Shown here: positions 6,988 to 14,814 of the stretch, one piece after another
How positions within the stretch are numbered: position 1 is the first letter of the stretch
Layout: each line of letters opens with the position of its first letter
The notes under the pieces: generated by a model
The model's input: the letters and a program-made list of their open reading frames with translations, nothing else
The model's database searches: none
What the model was told of the DNA's origin: nothing
Position numbers and translations under genes: made by a program
From: an uncultured Janibacter sp.
GTDB taxonomy: Bacteria; Actinomycetota; Actinomycetes; Actinomycetales; Dermatophilaceae
Assembly: GCA_946222495.1 (NCBI GenBank)
Contig: CAMICF010000010.1
Coordinates: 1 to 27,126 of the forward strand
DNA: 27,126 bases
Direction: 5' to 3'

Positions 6988-7938
6988 TCAGGCGTCGCGG
7001 AGGCGCGCGATCTCGTACAGCGTCACGCCGGCGGCGAGGCCGGCGTTGAGCGACTCGACGCTGCTGCTCATCGGGATCGAGACGATCTGGTCGCAGGTCT
7101 CGCGGACGAGCCGGGAGAGGCCCTTGCCCTCCGAGCCGATGACGACGACGAGCGGGGACGTCGCCAGCTCGAGACCGGGCAGCTGGACGTCACCGTCCAT
7201 GTCGAGGCCGACGACGAAGAAGCCGGCCTTGCGGTAGTCCTCGAGCGCACGGGTGAGGTTCGACGCCTGCGCGACCGGCAGCCGAGCGGCGGCACCGGCG
7301 GAGGTCTTCCACGCGGAGGCCGTCATCCCTGCGCTGCGGCGGGCCGGCACGACGACGCCATGGCCGCCGAAGGCCGCCGTCGAACGGACGATGGCCCCGA
7401 GGTTGCGCGGGTCGGTGATGGAGTCGAGAGCGACGATGAGCGGCGTCCCCGGCATCGACGAGTCGATGAGGTCCTTCGGGTGCGCGTAGTCGTAGGGCGG
7501 CACCTGGATGGCGATCCCCTGGTGCACGGCACCGTCGGTGAGCCGGTCCAGCTCGGTGCGCGGGGCCTCGAGCATCGGGATGCCGGCGCCCGTCGCGATC
7601 TGCAGCGCCTCGCGGATGCGGTCGTCGGCGTCGATCCGGCTCGCGACGTACATCGTCGTCACCGGGACGCGGGTCCGCAGCGCCTCGAGGACGGAGTTGC
7701 GGCCGGCGACCACCTCGGTCGACGGGCTCTTCTTGCTGCGGTGGGTCGGCCGGCCCTGGGTCCGCTTGTCCGAGGACTTCTCCCCCTTGTACGCCTTGTG
7801 GTTGGGGCGCTCGCTGGCCTTGGGCGTCGGCCCCTTGCCCTCGAGACCTCGACGGCGCTGGCCGCCGGAGCCGACCTGTGCGCCCTTCTTGGAGCCGGAG
7901 CGGCGAACCGCTCCGCGACGCTGGCTGTTGCCGGCCAT
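6988..7938 (-). CDS. rlmB: 23S rRNA (guanosine-2'-O-)-methyltransferase, TrmH/SpoU family
   Basis: Methylates a ribose 2'-OH of 23S rRNA (G2251 in E. coli numbering for RlmB) using S-adenosylmethionine. 316 residues: a basic, disordered N-terminus (1 to about 75, rich in R/K/G), a substrate-binding domain (AGRNSVLEALRTR, VHQGIAIQV) and the SPOUT knot with the three family motifs: SITDPRNLGAIVRSTAAFG, VIGSEGKGLSRLVRETCD and IPMSSSVESLNAGLAAGVTLYE. ATG at 7938 overlaps the cysS TGA (ATGA), with GGAAGGAAGGA about 7 nt upstream, so it is translated with cysS. The basic tail is longer than in E. coli and usual for actinobacteria. cysS-rlmB adjacency is conserved in mycobacteria. Confidence 0.94.
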   Translation of the reverse strand: MAGNSQRRGAVRRSGSKKGAQVGSGGQRRRGLEGKGPTPKASERPNHKAYKGEKSSDKRTQGRPTHRSKKSPSTEVVAGRNSVLEALRTRVPVTTMYVASRIDADDRIREALQIATGAGIPMLEAPRTELDRLTDGAVHQGIAIQVPPYDYAHPKDLIDSSMPGTPLIVALDSITDPRNLGAIVRSTAAFGGHGVVVPARRSAGMTASAWKTSAGAAARLPVAQASNLTRALEDYRKAGFFVVGLDMDGDVQLPGLELATSPLVVVIGSEGKGLSRLVRETCDQIVSIPMSSSVESLNAGLAAGVTLYEIARLRDA

Positions 7939-9371
7939 CAGTGGTCCTTCCTTCCGAGGGTCCACCGGGCGCCGCCCGGGGTGTCCTCGACGGTGATGCC
8001 GGCATCGACGAGGACGTCGCGAATCCGGTCTGCTGTCTCGAAGTCGCGGGCGGCGCGGGCCTCCGCGCGCGCCTCGACCTGCATGTGCACGAGCGTGTCG
8101 AGCGCCTCGTGGAGCTCGCCCTCGCGGCTGCCCCCGGCGCCACCCCAGGTGGCGGAGAGCGGGTTGAGCCCGAGGACATCGGTCATCGCGAGGACGGTGG
8201 CGGCCACCTCGGCCGCCTCCGCGCGACTCCCTTCGTCCAGGGCGGTGTTGCCCTTGCGGACGCACTCGTGGATGACCGCGAGCGCACCGGCGACACCGAG
8301 GTCGTCGTCCATCGCCGCCACGAAGTCCGCGGGCAGCTCGACCCGGGGGTCGGCCTCGGCCACCTGCTGGTCGGGCAGCGCCCGGCGGAGGAAGCCCTCG
8401 ATCCGCTCGACGGCCGACCCGGCCTCGTCGAGCGAGCCCGGGTGGTACTCGATCATCGAGCGGTAGTGCGCGGCCGTGAGGAAGTACCGGACGGTGAGCG
8501 GGTCGTGGTCCTGCACGAGCTGCTGGACCTCGAGGGCGTTGCCGAGGGACTTGCCCATCTTTTCCCCCTTCACCGTCACCCAGCCGTTGTGCAGCCAGAA
8601 GTTGGTGAAGTCGAGGCCGGCCGCGCGGGACTGCGCCTGCTCGTTCTCGTGGTGGGGGAAGCGCAGGTCGATGCCGCCACCGTGGATGTCGAAGCGGTCA
8701 CCGAGGTACTTGCGGGCCATCGCGGAGCACTCGAGGTGCCAGCCCGGACGGCCCTCGCCGTAGGGGGTCGGCCAGTTCGCGGAGGCCGGCTCCTCGTCCT
8801 TGCGCCCCTTCCACAGGGCGAAGTCGCGGGGGTCGCGCTTGCCGCGCGGGTCCGCGTCGTCGGCGGCCACCATGTCGTCGATCCCCTGGTGGCTCAGCTC
8901 GCCGTAGTCGGCCCACGAGCGGACGTCGAAGTACACGTCACCGCTGCCGTCCTCGGCCGGGTAGGCGTGGCCCCGCTCGACGAGGGTGTCGATGAGGGAG
9001 ATCATCTCGGGGACGTGGCCGGTGGCCCGCGGCTCGTAGGTCGCGGGCATGACCCCGAGGAGATCGAGGGCCTCGGCGGTGTACCGCTCGTTGCGGTAGC
9101 TCAGCGCGAACCAGTCCTCGCCGGTCTCCGCGGCCTTGCGCAGGATCTTGTCGTCGATGTCGGTGACATTGCGGATGAGGGTGACGTCGTACCCGTGGCC
9201 GCGCACCAGCCAGCGCCGCAGCACGTCGAAGGACACGGCGAACCGCAGGTGACCGATGTGCGGGGCGCCCTGCGTCGTCAACCCACAGATGTACATGCCC
9301 ACGCGTCCGGGGTTGACGGGGGTGAAGTCGCGCTGGGTGCGCGTCGCGGTGTCGAAGAGCTGCAGGGTCAC
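7938..9371 (-). CDS. cysS: Cysteinyl-tRNA synthetase
   Basis: Charges tRNA-Cys with cysteine. 477 residues, usual length. Class I signatures: HIGH in QGAPHIGHLRF, preceded by the zinc cysteine in MYICGLT; the anticodon/editing-independent core includes RNVTDIDDKIL, GWHLECSAMA (zinc ligand Cys), DIHGGGIDLRFPHHENE and the second signature KGEKMGKSLGN (KMSKS variant). The start is GTG at 9371. It has no ribosome site but a TAGCCT box 7 nt upstream, so the mRNA is probably leaderless. In mycobacteria ispF precedes cysS directly; here about 4.9 kb of other genes separates them. MshC, a CysS paralogue in mycothiol synthesis, is excluded by the full length and the context with rlmB. Confidence 0.96.
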   Translation of the reverse strand: MTLQLFDTATRTQRDFTPVNPGRVGMYICGLTTQGAPHIGHLRFAVSFDVLRRWLVRGHGYDVTLIRNVTDIDDKILRKAAETGEDWFALSYRNERYTAEALDLLGVMPATYEPRATGHVPEMISLIDTLVERGHAYPAEDGSGDVYFDVRSWADYGELSHQGIDDMVAADDADPRGKRDPRDFALWKGRKDEEPASANWPTPYGEGRPGWHLECSAMARKYLGDRFDIHGGGIDLRFPHHENEQAQSRAAGLDFTNFWLHNGWVTVKGEKMGKSLGNALEVQQLVQDHDPLTVRYFLTAAHYRSMIEYHPGSLDEAGSAVERIEGFLRRALPDQQVAEADPRVELPADFVAAMDDDLGVAGALAVIHECVRKGNTALDEGSRAEAAEVAATVLAMTDVLGLNPLSATWGGAGGSREGELHEALDTLVHMQVEARAEARAARDFETADRIRDVLVDAGITVEDTPGGARWTLGRKDH

Positions 9372-9378
9372 ACGGTCA

Positions 9379-9384
9379 AGGCTA
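9379..9384 (-). promoter_or_regulatory. -10 box TAGCCT of cysS (leaderless)
   Basis: TAGCCT ends 7 nt before the cysS GTG; no Shine-Dalgarno sequence. It indicates that cysS-rlmB is now transcribed from its own promoter. Confidence 0.55.
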
Positions 9385-9402
9385 ACCGCGTCGTGGGGCC
9401 TC

Positions 9403-9431
9403 TTGTTGCGCCGGCGGGCCGTTGGTACTCT
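9403..9431 (+). promoter_or_regulatory. Candidate promoter of the secreted propeller gene
   Basis: TTGTTG (9403-9408), a 17-bp spacer and TACTCT (9426-9431). A start near 9438 would give a leader of about 150 nt that contains four G-runs (9447-9450, 9458-9460, 9464-9469, 9479-9483). Confidence 0.4.
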
Positions 9432-9590
9432 CAGGCGCCACCGAGCGGGGAGTACAAGGGCTCGGGGGGTCATCAACTGGGGGCATCATCTCCGTCGGCC
9501 TCGACGTCGCACCCTGGCCACCGCGCGGGTGCCAGCCGACGTCGGGCGGGAGCGTGCGCTCCCTTCCTTCCACCTGGGAGCCGACCCGAC

Positions 9591-11192
9591 ATGACCGCCA
9601 CCCGTCCGTCCCACCCGACCGCCCGCTCGCTGGGCCGGCTCGTCACCGCGCTCACCATCGTGGTGGCGTCCCTCCTCGCCTCGGCACCACCCGGGTCCGC
9701 CCGGCCCCAGCCGATCGTCCACGACGCCGCGTGGTCGATCTACATGGACCCGAAGGTCTACACCACGTCGAAGGCCACGTACATCGGTTCGGTCCGCTCG
9801 AACGGCGACGTCGAGGCCACCCGGGTCAGGACCTCCGACTCCTCGATCCAGCACACGGTCCTCGAGCTCAGCAGCATGGTCGACGACCACGCGGCTCCCG
9901 GGATCGTGGAGACCCCCTCGGGCCGGGTGGCGTACTTCTGGTCGGGGCACAACAACCGTCCGGTGCACTATCGCGTCTCCGCGACGTCCGGGTCGCTGAC
10001 GACGATGTCCTCCATCCGGACGCTCCGGGGATCAGGCATCGAGTCGCGCAGGTCCACCTACGCCCAGGTGGTGCGACTCCCCGGGGAGTCGCGGCCCTAC
10101 CACCTCCTCACCCGCCTCGACGACGGGAACTGGTGGTTGACCCGCAGCTCGGACCTGCGCACCTGGTCCCCGGCGATCCAGCTCACCCGCGACTCCTACC
10201 CGAACCCCGCCTCCGGGTCCCTGAGCCCCCACTTCCGGCCCTACATCGAGGTCGCCGGGAGCTCCTGGCGCACCCTGCACATCGGGATCACCACCGGGTA
10301 CACCACATCCGGGAGCGAGAACTCCCTCTACTACCTCACCCTGTCCAAGGGGGCCCTGGTGGACGGGTCGGGCAAGGTCCTCAGGACCGCCTCCCAGGTC
10401 TCGCGCCTCGGCCGGGGCGTCACGCCGCTCGACCCGCGCGAGGCCACCCGCGTCACGCCGTGGGCCGGCGAGCGACGGGTGCAGGTCTTCGACCTGTCGG
10501 TGGTCGCCGGGACCCCGTCCATCGGTTCGTCGACGTATGTGGCCGACCGTGGGGAGCACACGGTCGACGTCGCCACCGCCCGGCGCGGACGATGGTCGGC
10601 CGCCTCGCTGACCCGGCTCCCCACGCGCCCGCAGAGCATCGCGCTCGGCCAGCGCGCCGCACGGACGGCCTACGTGACCCTGCCCCGGGACGGCGGGAGC
10701 GACCTCTATCGCTACACCTCCACGGGCCCCGAGGAGGCCTGGCACCCGAGCGCCGTCCACGCGGGTGCACCGCAGATCTGGACGCCCGCGAGCGCCTTCG
10801 GCCCGGGCACGGGGCCCGGTACGCCCCAGCTCTTCTGGATGCGCGGCCACAAGACGAGCGTCGTGCGCTGGACCACGGACGTCTGGGCGGACGTGCCCGC
10901 GCGCGCCCCGATCCAGCTGACCGCTCGCTATGCGCGGCGCCCCGCCGGCGGGTGGACGGTCCACGCCACCACGAGGAAGGGAGTGCGCGGCGCCGCCCTG
11001 GGGGACGTCACCGTTCGGGTCAGGTACCTGCGCAAGGGCAGCTCGACCTGGCGGACGATCACCCGGGGGACCGGCAGCTCCGGAGTCGCCTCCATCGCGC
11101 TCCCGGTCCTCCCCCGGCAGTCCTCCGTGCGCGTCGACACCGTGCCGACGACGACCGTCGGCTACGGGAGCCTGCCGACGAGAACCCTCTGA
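9591..11192 (+). CDS. Secreted BNR-type beta-propeller protein, possible polysaccharide lyase
   Basis: 533 residues. A Sec signal peptide is clear: basic n-region, hydrophobic LVTALTIVVASLLA (about 17-30) and a likely cut after SA (A32 or A37). Residues 40 to about 420 look like a BNR_4-type propeller: an opening HDAAWSIYMDPK, TYIGSVRSNGDVE, the segment VDDHAAPGI (H100) and FWSGHNNRPV (H120), then NWWLTRSSDLRTWS. Families with this fold include ulvan/uronate lyases (PL24/PL25) in which His residues near such motifs act in catalysis; that link is from memory and not proved here. The last 110 residues (ARYARRPAGGWTV onward) resemble an Ig-like wall or sugar-binding module. A weak GGGAG lies 10 nt before ATG. 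It faces the MBL gene with only 13 bp between stops and no terminator. It is unrelated to the housekeeping genes on either side. Confidence 0.8.
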   Translation: MTATRPSHPTARSLGRLVTALTIVVASLLASAPPGSARPQPIVHDAAWSIYMDPKVYTTSKATYIGSVRSNGDVEATRVRTSDSSIQHTVLELSSMVDDHAAPGIVETPSGRVAYFWSGHNNRPVHYRVSATSGSLTTMSSIRTLRGSGIESRRSTYAQVVRLPGESRPYHLLTRLDDGNWWLTRSSDLRTWSPAIQLTRDSYPNPASGSLSPHFRPYIEVAGSSWRTLHIGITTGYTTSGSENSLYYLTLSKGALVDGSGKVLRTASQVSRLGRGVTPLDPREATRVTPWAGERRVQVFDLSVVAGTPSIGSSTYVADRGEHTVDVATARRGRWSAASLTRLPTRPQSIALGQRAARTAYVTLPRDGGSDLYRYTSTGPEEAWHPSAVHAGAPQIWTPASAFGPGTGPGTPQLFWMRGHKTSVVRWTTDVWADVPARAPIQLTARYARRPAGGWTVHATTRKGVRGAALGDVTVRVRYLRKGSSTWRTITRGTGSSGVASIALPVLPRQSSVRVDTVPTTTVGYGSLPTRTL

Positions 11193-11205
11193 GGTCGGGC
11201 CGCGA

Positions 11206-11832
11206 CTACTCGGGGCGCTCCCAGCCGGAGGCCCCGGCTGCCTCCGCGCCGATGGTCGTGCCCTCGCCGTGCCCCGTGTTCACGACGGTCTCCGCCGGCA
11301 GCGTGAGCAGCTTTTCGGTGATCGAGGTGACGATCGTCGGGTAGTCCGAGTAGGACCGGCCCGTCGCTCCCGGGCCACCGTTGAAGAGCGTGTCCCCGGA
11401 GAAGAGGGCACCGAGCTCGGGGGCGTGGAGGCAGCAGGCACCCGGAGCGTGGCCCGGCGTGTGCAGCACCGTGAGGTCCGTGCCGGCGACGGTGATGACC
11501 TGGCCGTGCGCGAGCGCCCCGTCGGGCGACCGGTCCGGGTAGGTCATCTGCCACAGCGGAGCCTCCTCCGCGTGCACCCAGATGGGGGCGTCCTTCGCCT
11601 CGGCGACCTCGGCGGCGGCGTTGACGTGATCGTTGTGCGCGTGGGTGCACACGACGGCGACGAGGGTGCGCGCGCCGATCGCCTCGAGGATCGGCGCGGC
11701 CTCGTGGCCGGCGTCGATGACGATGCACTCGCTGTCGTCACCGACGATCCACACGTTGTTGTCGACCTCCCAGGAGCCCCCGTCGAGCTCGAAGGTCCCG
11801 GACGTGACGACCTTGTCGATGCGCGCGGTCAC
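11206..11832 (-). CDS. MBL-fold hydrolase, probable S-formylmycothiol hydrolase partner of MscR
   Basis: 208 residues, a glyoxalase II-like metallo-beta-lactamase fold. The two-metal signature THAHNDH (H64, H66, D68, H69) is intact, followed by HTPGHAPGACC (third metal His), FSGDTLF (bridging Asp) and NTGHGEGTTIG (last His). It starts with ATG at 11832 overlapping the mscR TGA, so the two are co-translated. In mycobacteria an MBL hydrolase gene also follows mscR (Rv2259-Rv2260). The inferred role is hydrolysis of S-formylmycothiol to formate and mycothiol after MscR oxidation; the fold and partner are seen, the exact substrate is inference. Confidence 0.85.
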   Translation of the reverse strand: MTARIDKVVTSGTFELDGGSWEVDNNVWIVGDDSECIVIDAGHEAAPILEAIGARTLVAVVCTHAHNDHVNAAAEVAEAKDAPIWVHAEEAPLWQMTYPDRSPDGALAHGQVITVAGTDLTVLHTPGHAPGACCLHAPELGALFSGDTLFNGGPGATGRSYSDYPTIVTSITEKLLTLPAETVVNTGHGEGTTIGAEAAGASGWERPE

Positions 11833-12914
11833 ACGATCACCACCGAGCGGAGGACCTCGCCGGCCTCCATCTTCGCGAAGGCGGACTCGACGTCGGTGAT
11901 GCCGATCCGCTCGGAGACGAAGGCGTCGAGGTCGAAGCGGCCCTGCTGGTACAGGTCGACGAGCATCGGGAAGTCCCGGCTCGGCAGGCAGTCGCCGTAC
12001 CAGCTGGACTTGAGGGAGCCGCCACGACCGAACATCTCGATCATCGGCAGCGTGACCTCCTTGTCCGGGGTCGGGACGCCGACGAGCACGAGCCGGCCGG
12101 CGAGGTCGCGGGCGTAGAAGGCCTGCTCGTAGGTCTTGGGCTGGCCGACCGCCTCGATGACGACGTCGGCACCGAAGCCATCGGTGAGCTCACGGATGCG
12201 CTCCACGGTGTCCTCGCTGCTCGCGTCGACGGTGTGGGTGGCGCCGAAGCCCCGGGCGATCTCGAGCTTCCTCGGGTCGGTGTCGACGGCGATGATCGTC
12301 GTCGCGCCGGCGACGTGCGCACCGGCGATGGCGGCGTCGCCGACGCCACCGCAGCCGATGACGGCGATCGACTCGCCACGGGTCACCTCACCGGTGTTGA
12401 CGGCGGCGCCGTACCCGGCCATGACACCGCAACCGAGGAGGCCGACGGCAGCGGCGTCCGCGGACGGGTCGACCTTGGTGCACTGCCCGGCGGCGACGAG
12501 GGTCTTCTCGGCGAAGGCGCCGATGCCGAGGGCCGGGGTCAGCTCCGTCCCGTCCTCGAGGGTCATGGCCTGCTTCGCGTTGTGCGTGTCGAAGCAGTAG
12601 TGCGGCTTGCCCTTGAGGCAGGCGCGGCACTGGCCGCACACGGCGCGCCAGTTGAGGATGACGAAGTCCCCCGGGGCGACGTCCGTGACGCCCTCTCCGA
12701 CCGCCTCGACGGTGCCGGCGGCCTCGTGCCCGAGGAGGAAGGGGAACTCGTCGTTGATCCCGCCCTCCCGGTAGCTCAGGTCGGTGTGGCAGACCCCGCA
12801 GGACTCCACCTTGACGACGGCCTCGCCGGGGCCCGGGTCGGGGACGACGATGTCGACGAGCTCGACCTCGGCTCCCTTCGAGCGGGCGATGACGGCCTTG
12901 ACGGTCTGGGACAC
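11829..12914 (-). CDS. mscR: S-(hydroxymethyl)mycothiol dehydrogenase (formaldehyde detoxification)
   Basis: Oxidises the adduct of formaldehyde and mycothiol with NAD+; family members also reduce S-nitrosomycothiol. 361 residues, a zinc-containing MDR dehydrogenase. Visible sites: catalytic zinc ligands C42 (CGVCHTD), H63-E64 (GHEAAG) and the later LLGCG cysteine; structural zinc cysteines C93, C96, C99 and C107 in CGQCRACLKGKPHYC; and a Rossmann GCGGVGDAAIAGA with acidic VDTD for NAD. The GTG start at 12914 has GGAAGGAG 7 nt upstream. A 7-bp hairpin (12932-12950) stands just before that ribosome site. With mshA elsewhere in the window, it shows that the organism uses mycothiol. Confidence 0.93.
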   Translation of the reverse strand: MSQTVKAVIARSKGAEVELVDIVVPDPGPGEAVVKVESCGVCHTDLSYREGGINDEFPFLLGHEAAGTVEAVGEGVTDVAPGDFVILNWRAVCGQCRACLKGKPHYCFDTHNAKQAMTLEDGTELTPALGIGAFAEKTLVAAGQCTKVDPSADAAAVGLLGCGVMAGYGAAVNTGEVTRGESIAVIGCGGVGDAAIAGAHVAGATTIIAVDTDPRKLEIARGFGATHTVDASSEDTVERIRELTDGFGADVVIEAVGQPKTYEQAFYARDLAGRLVLVGVPTPDKEVTLPMIEMFGRGGSLKSSWYGDCLPSRDFPMLVDLYQQGRFDLDAFVSERIGITDVESAFAKMEAGEVLRSVVIV

Positions 12915-12931
12915 GACGCGACTCCTTCCTC

Positions 12932-12950
12932 GGGGCGCGTGGTGCGCCCC
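12932..12950 (-). promoter_or_regulatory. Hairpin directly before the mscR ribosome site
   Basis: GGGGCGC / GCGCCCC with a 5-nt loop, ending about 2 nt before the GAGGAAGGAG of mscR. It may tune mscR translation or be a chance GC stem. Confidence 0.3.
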
Positions 12951-13076
12951 CTTCGTCTCCCATCGTGGCCCACGAGCGAAGGGGAGGACACCCCGGGGTC
13001 GGCCGAATAGGGTCCCCTCTGGGTCTCGACCAACAGATCACCTTCCTCGTGACGCAGCTCGCCTGGTCACTGCCCG

Positions 13077-13346
13077 GTGATGATCACGGTCGTCGTCATC
13101 GGCGTCCTCGCCGTGGTCCGCCGCGGTGCCGGGCGGTGGTGGAAGCTCGTCCTCGCAGGAGCCATGACGATCGCCCTCGCGCAGCTCGTCAACGTCGCGG
13201 GCAACCTCTTCATCAACCAGCTGGGCCAGGGCTACCGCCTGTACTGGGTCTCCTCGGTCCCGACGGTGCTCCTCAACGTCATCGGCATGGCCCTGCTCGG
13301 TGTCGGCGCCCTGTCCGGCCGCCGCACCCGGGCAACGACCCGATGA
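13077..13346 (+). CDS. Small membrane protein; N-terminus probably lies in another frame
   Basis: As read, 89 residues from GTG/ATG at 13077/13080: hydrophobic ITVVVIGVLAVV, a basic loop (RRGAGRWWK), LAGAMTIALAQLVNVAGNLF and a last span VPTVLLNVIGMALLGVGAL, then a basic tail. No family is recognised. No ribosome site or TANNNT box fits the start at 13077. Upstream, in the +1-shifted frame, bases 13019-13075 encode LDQQITFLVTQLAWSLP, which would extend the first membrane helix smoothly if one G at about 13076 were skipped. A TAGGGT box lies at 13008-13013. Either a one-base insertion, a sequencing error or a shifted start is likely. The stop overlaps the next ATG (ATGA). Confidence 0.6.
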   Translation: MMITVVVIGVLAVVRRGAGRWWKLVLAGAMTIALAQLVNVAGNLFINQLGQGYRLYWVSSVPTVLLNVIGMALLGVGALSGRRTRATTR

Positions 13347-14041
13347 GCGTCCTCGTCGTCCAGCACCAGGAGACCTGCCCGCCCGGTCGGGTCGGCGAGT
13401 GGCTCACGGCGAACGCGGTCGAGCTCGACGTCCGCAAGCCGTACGCCGGGGAGAGCCTGCCGACGGACCTGCGCGACCATGACGGTCTCCTCGTCCTCGG
13501 CGGCGAGATGGGCTGCCGGGACGACGACGTGGCCCCGTGGCTGCCGGCCGTCCGGGACCTCGTCGTCACCGCGGCGAAGGGGGCGACCCCCACCCTCGGG
13601 ATCTGCCTCGGTCACCAGCTCGCGACGGTCGCCCTCGGCAGCGACGTGGGTCGCAACCCTGCCGGCCGCACGGTCGGGATGTTCACGGTGGACGGCCGGT
13701 CTGACCTCGCGGACGACCCGGTCCTCGCCGGCGCCGCCCCCGCACCCGTCGTGCAGTGGAACGACGACGTCGTGGCCCGCCTCCCTTCCGGCGCAACGGC
13801 CCTCGCGACCAACGAGCGGGGCGATCTGCTCCTCGCCCGTCTCGCGCCGACCGTCTGGGCCGTCCAGGGGCACCCCGAGGCGGACCGCGCGATCGTCGAG
13901 CGCTGGGCCGAGAAGGACCTCGACTCCCCCGAGGTCGCCGACCTCGATATCCCGGGCGTGCTCGCGTCGATCGAGGCCGCCCAGCCCGCCGTCGACGCTG
14001 CCTGGCGCCCCGTGGTCACCGCCTTCGCCGGCCTGCTCTGA
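13343..14041 (+). CDS. Class I glutamine amidotransferase-like protein
   Basis: 232 residues, resembling stand-alone GMP-synthase-like amidotransferase domains. The nucleophile elbow GICLGHQ holds C88; the other triad members are H177 and E179 in VQGHPEAD. An early LLVLGGEMG and a later VVQWNDDVV match the fold. Such proteins take ammonia from glutamine or cleave gamma-glutamyl bonds; the acceptor is unknown because no synthetase domain or partner gene is adjacent. ATG at 13343 overlaps the stop of the small membrane gene, so the two are co-translated. The block lies in the insert between ispF and cysS. After the stop come REP-like repeats. Confidence 0.87.
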   Translation: MSVLVVQHQETCPPGRVGEWLTANAVELDVRKPYAGESLPTDLRDHDGLLVLGGEMGCRDDDVAPWLPAVRDLVVTAAKGATPTLGICLGHQLATVALGSDVGRNPAGRTVGMFTVDGRSDLADDPVLAGAAPAPVVQWNDDVVARLPSGATALATNERGDLLLARLAPTVWAVQGHPEADRAIVERWAEKDLDSPEVADLDIPGVLASIEAAQPAVDAAWRPVVTAFAGLL

Positions 14042-14087
14042 CCCTCGAGGCCCTGCCCGCGCCGGTCGAGGTGCGGCCCACCAAGCT

Positions 14088-14265
14088 CACGGTGGTTGAG
14101 GTGCGAGGCCGCCTGCGGCCAAGCCTTCCCCACGGTGGTTGAGGTGCGAGGCCGCCTGCGGCCGAGCCTCGAAACCGCCGCGGCGTGATTTCGAGGCTCG
14201 TGCCCTAGCGGGCACTCACACCTCAATCAACGAGTCAGGGGGCCCGCCGGGCACTCACACCTCGG
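14088..14265. repeat. REP-like inverted and direct repeats
   Basis: Two identical 33-bp copies, 14088-14120 and 14131-14163, begin CACGGTGGTTGAGGTGCGAG and contain a small internal stem (CCGC-CT-GCGG). The second continues into GAGCCTCGAAACC, which partly pairs back to GAGGTGCGAGGC. A reversed, diverged copy follows (about 14189-14232: TTTCGAGGCTCG, stem TGCCC/GGGCA, CTCACACCTCAATCAACG), and a third partial one (about 14243-14264: GGGCACTCACACCTCGGTCA region) ends at the ispF stop. This is the layout of a dispersed palindromic element and fills the whole gap between the amidotransferase and ispF. It may also end transcription of both convergent genes. Confidence 0.8.
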
Positions 14266-14757
14266 TCACCGGGGTGAGCCGACGAGGAGCGCGGTCGCGA
14301 TCGCGGCGGCGCCCTCGCCGCGGCCCGTGAGCCCGAGGCCGTCGGTCGTCGTCCCGCTCAGGCTGACCGGCGCCTCGCACGCCGCCGACATGGCGCGCTG
14401 CGCCTCGTCACGACGGGTCCCGACCTTCGGGCGGTTGCCGATGACCTGGACGGCGATCGAGCCGATCTCGAAGCCCGCCTCGCGGACGAGCCGCGCCGCC
14501 TCGGTGAGGAGCGTGGCGCCGGAGGCCCCGGCGAGCTCCGGCCGGCTCGTCCCGAAGTGCGCCCCCAGGTCACCGATCCCCGCCGCGGAGAAGAGCGCAT
14601 CGCACGCGGCGTGGCAGGCGACGTCCGCGTCCGAGTGGCCCTCGAGCCCGACCTCGCCGGGCCAGAGCAGCCCGCCGACCCACAGCTCACGCCCCGCGTC
14701 GGGGGCCGCGAAGGCATGGACGTCGACACCGATCCCGGTCCGCGGCAGCACAGTCAT
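14266..14757 (-). CDS. ispF: 2-C-methyl-D-erythritol 2,4-cyclodiphosphate synthase
   Basis: Makes MEcPP from CDP-ME-2-phosphate, a step of the non-mevalonate isoprenoid pathway. 163 residues, typical of the trimeric enzyme. Zinc site: D12 and H14 in GIGVDVHAF and H49 in SDADVACHA; also GHSDAD, DLGAHFGT and the C-terminal TTTDGLGLTGRGEG that closes the active site. ATG at 14757 has GGGAG about 10 nt upstream. In most actinobacteria ispD lies directly upstream; here the flavin monooxygenase gene on the other strand sits between. ispF thus needs its own promoter, in the 57 bp (or less) shared with that gene. Confidence 0.95.
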   Translation of the reverse strand: MTVLPRTGIGVDVHAFAAPDAGRELWVGGLLWPGEVGLEGHSDADVACHAACDALFSAAGIGDLGAHFGTSRPELAGASGATLLTEAARLVREAGFEIGSIAVQVIGNRPKVGTRRDEAQRAMSAACEAPVSLSGTTTDGLGLTGRGEGAAAIATALLVGSPR

Positions 14758-14814
14758 GACGCACAGTCTCCCAGTCCCGGGATGGACCCTGCCGCCTCCG
14801 GCGTTGGACCCGGC

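Noticed and set aside
7878..9590. Possible very long protein joined to the secreted propeller protein (frame open from 7878)
   Set aside because: The upstream part is antisense to rlmB and cysS, and a signal peptide starts exactly at the ATG at 9591.
9432..9590. Known riboswitch class in the propeller-gene leader
   Set aside because: No motif of a recognised class could be found, and the gene product gives no ligand hint.
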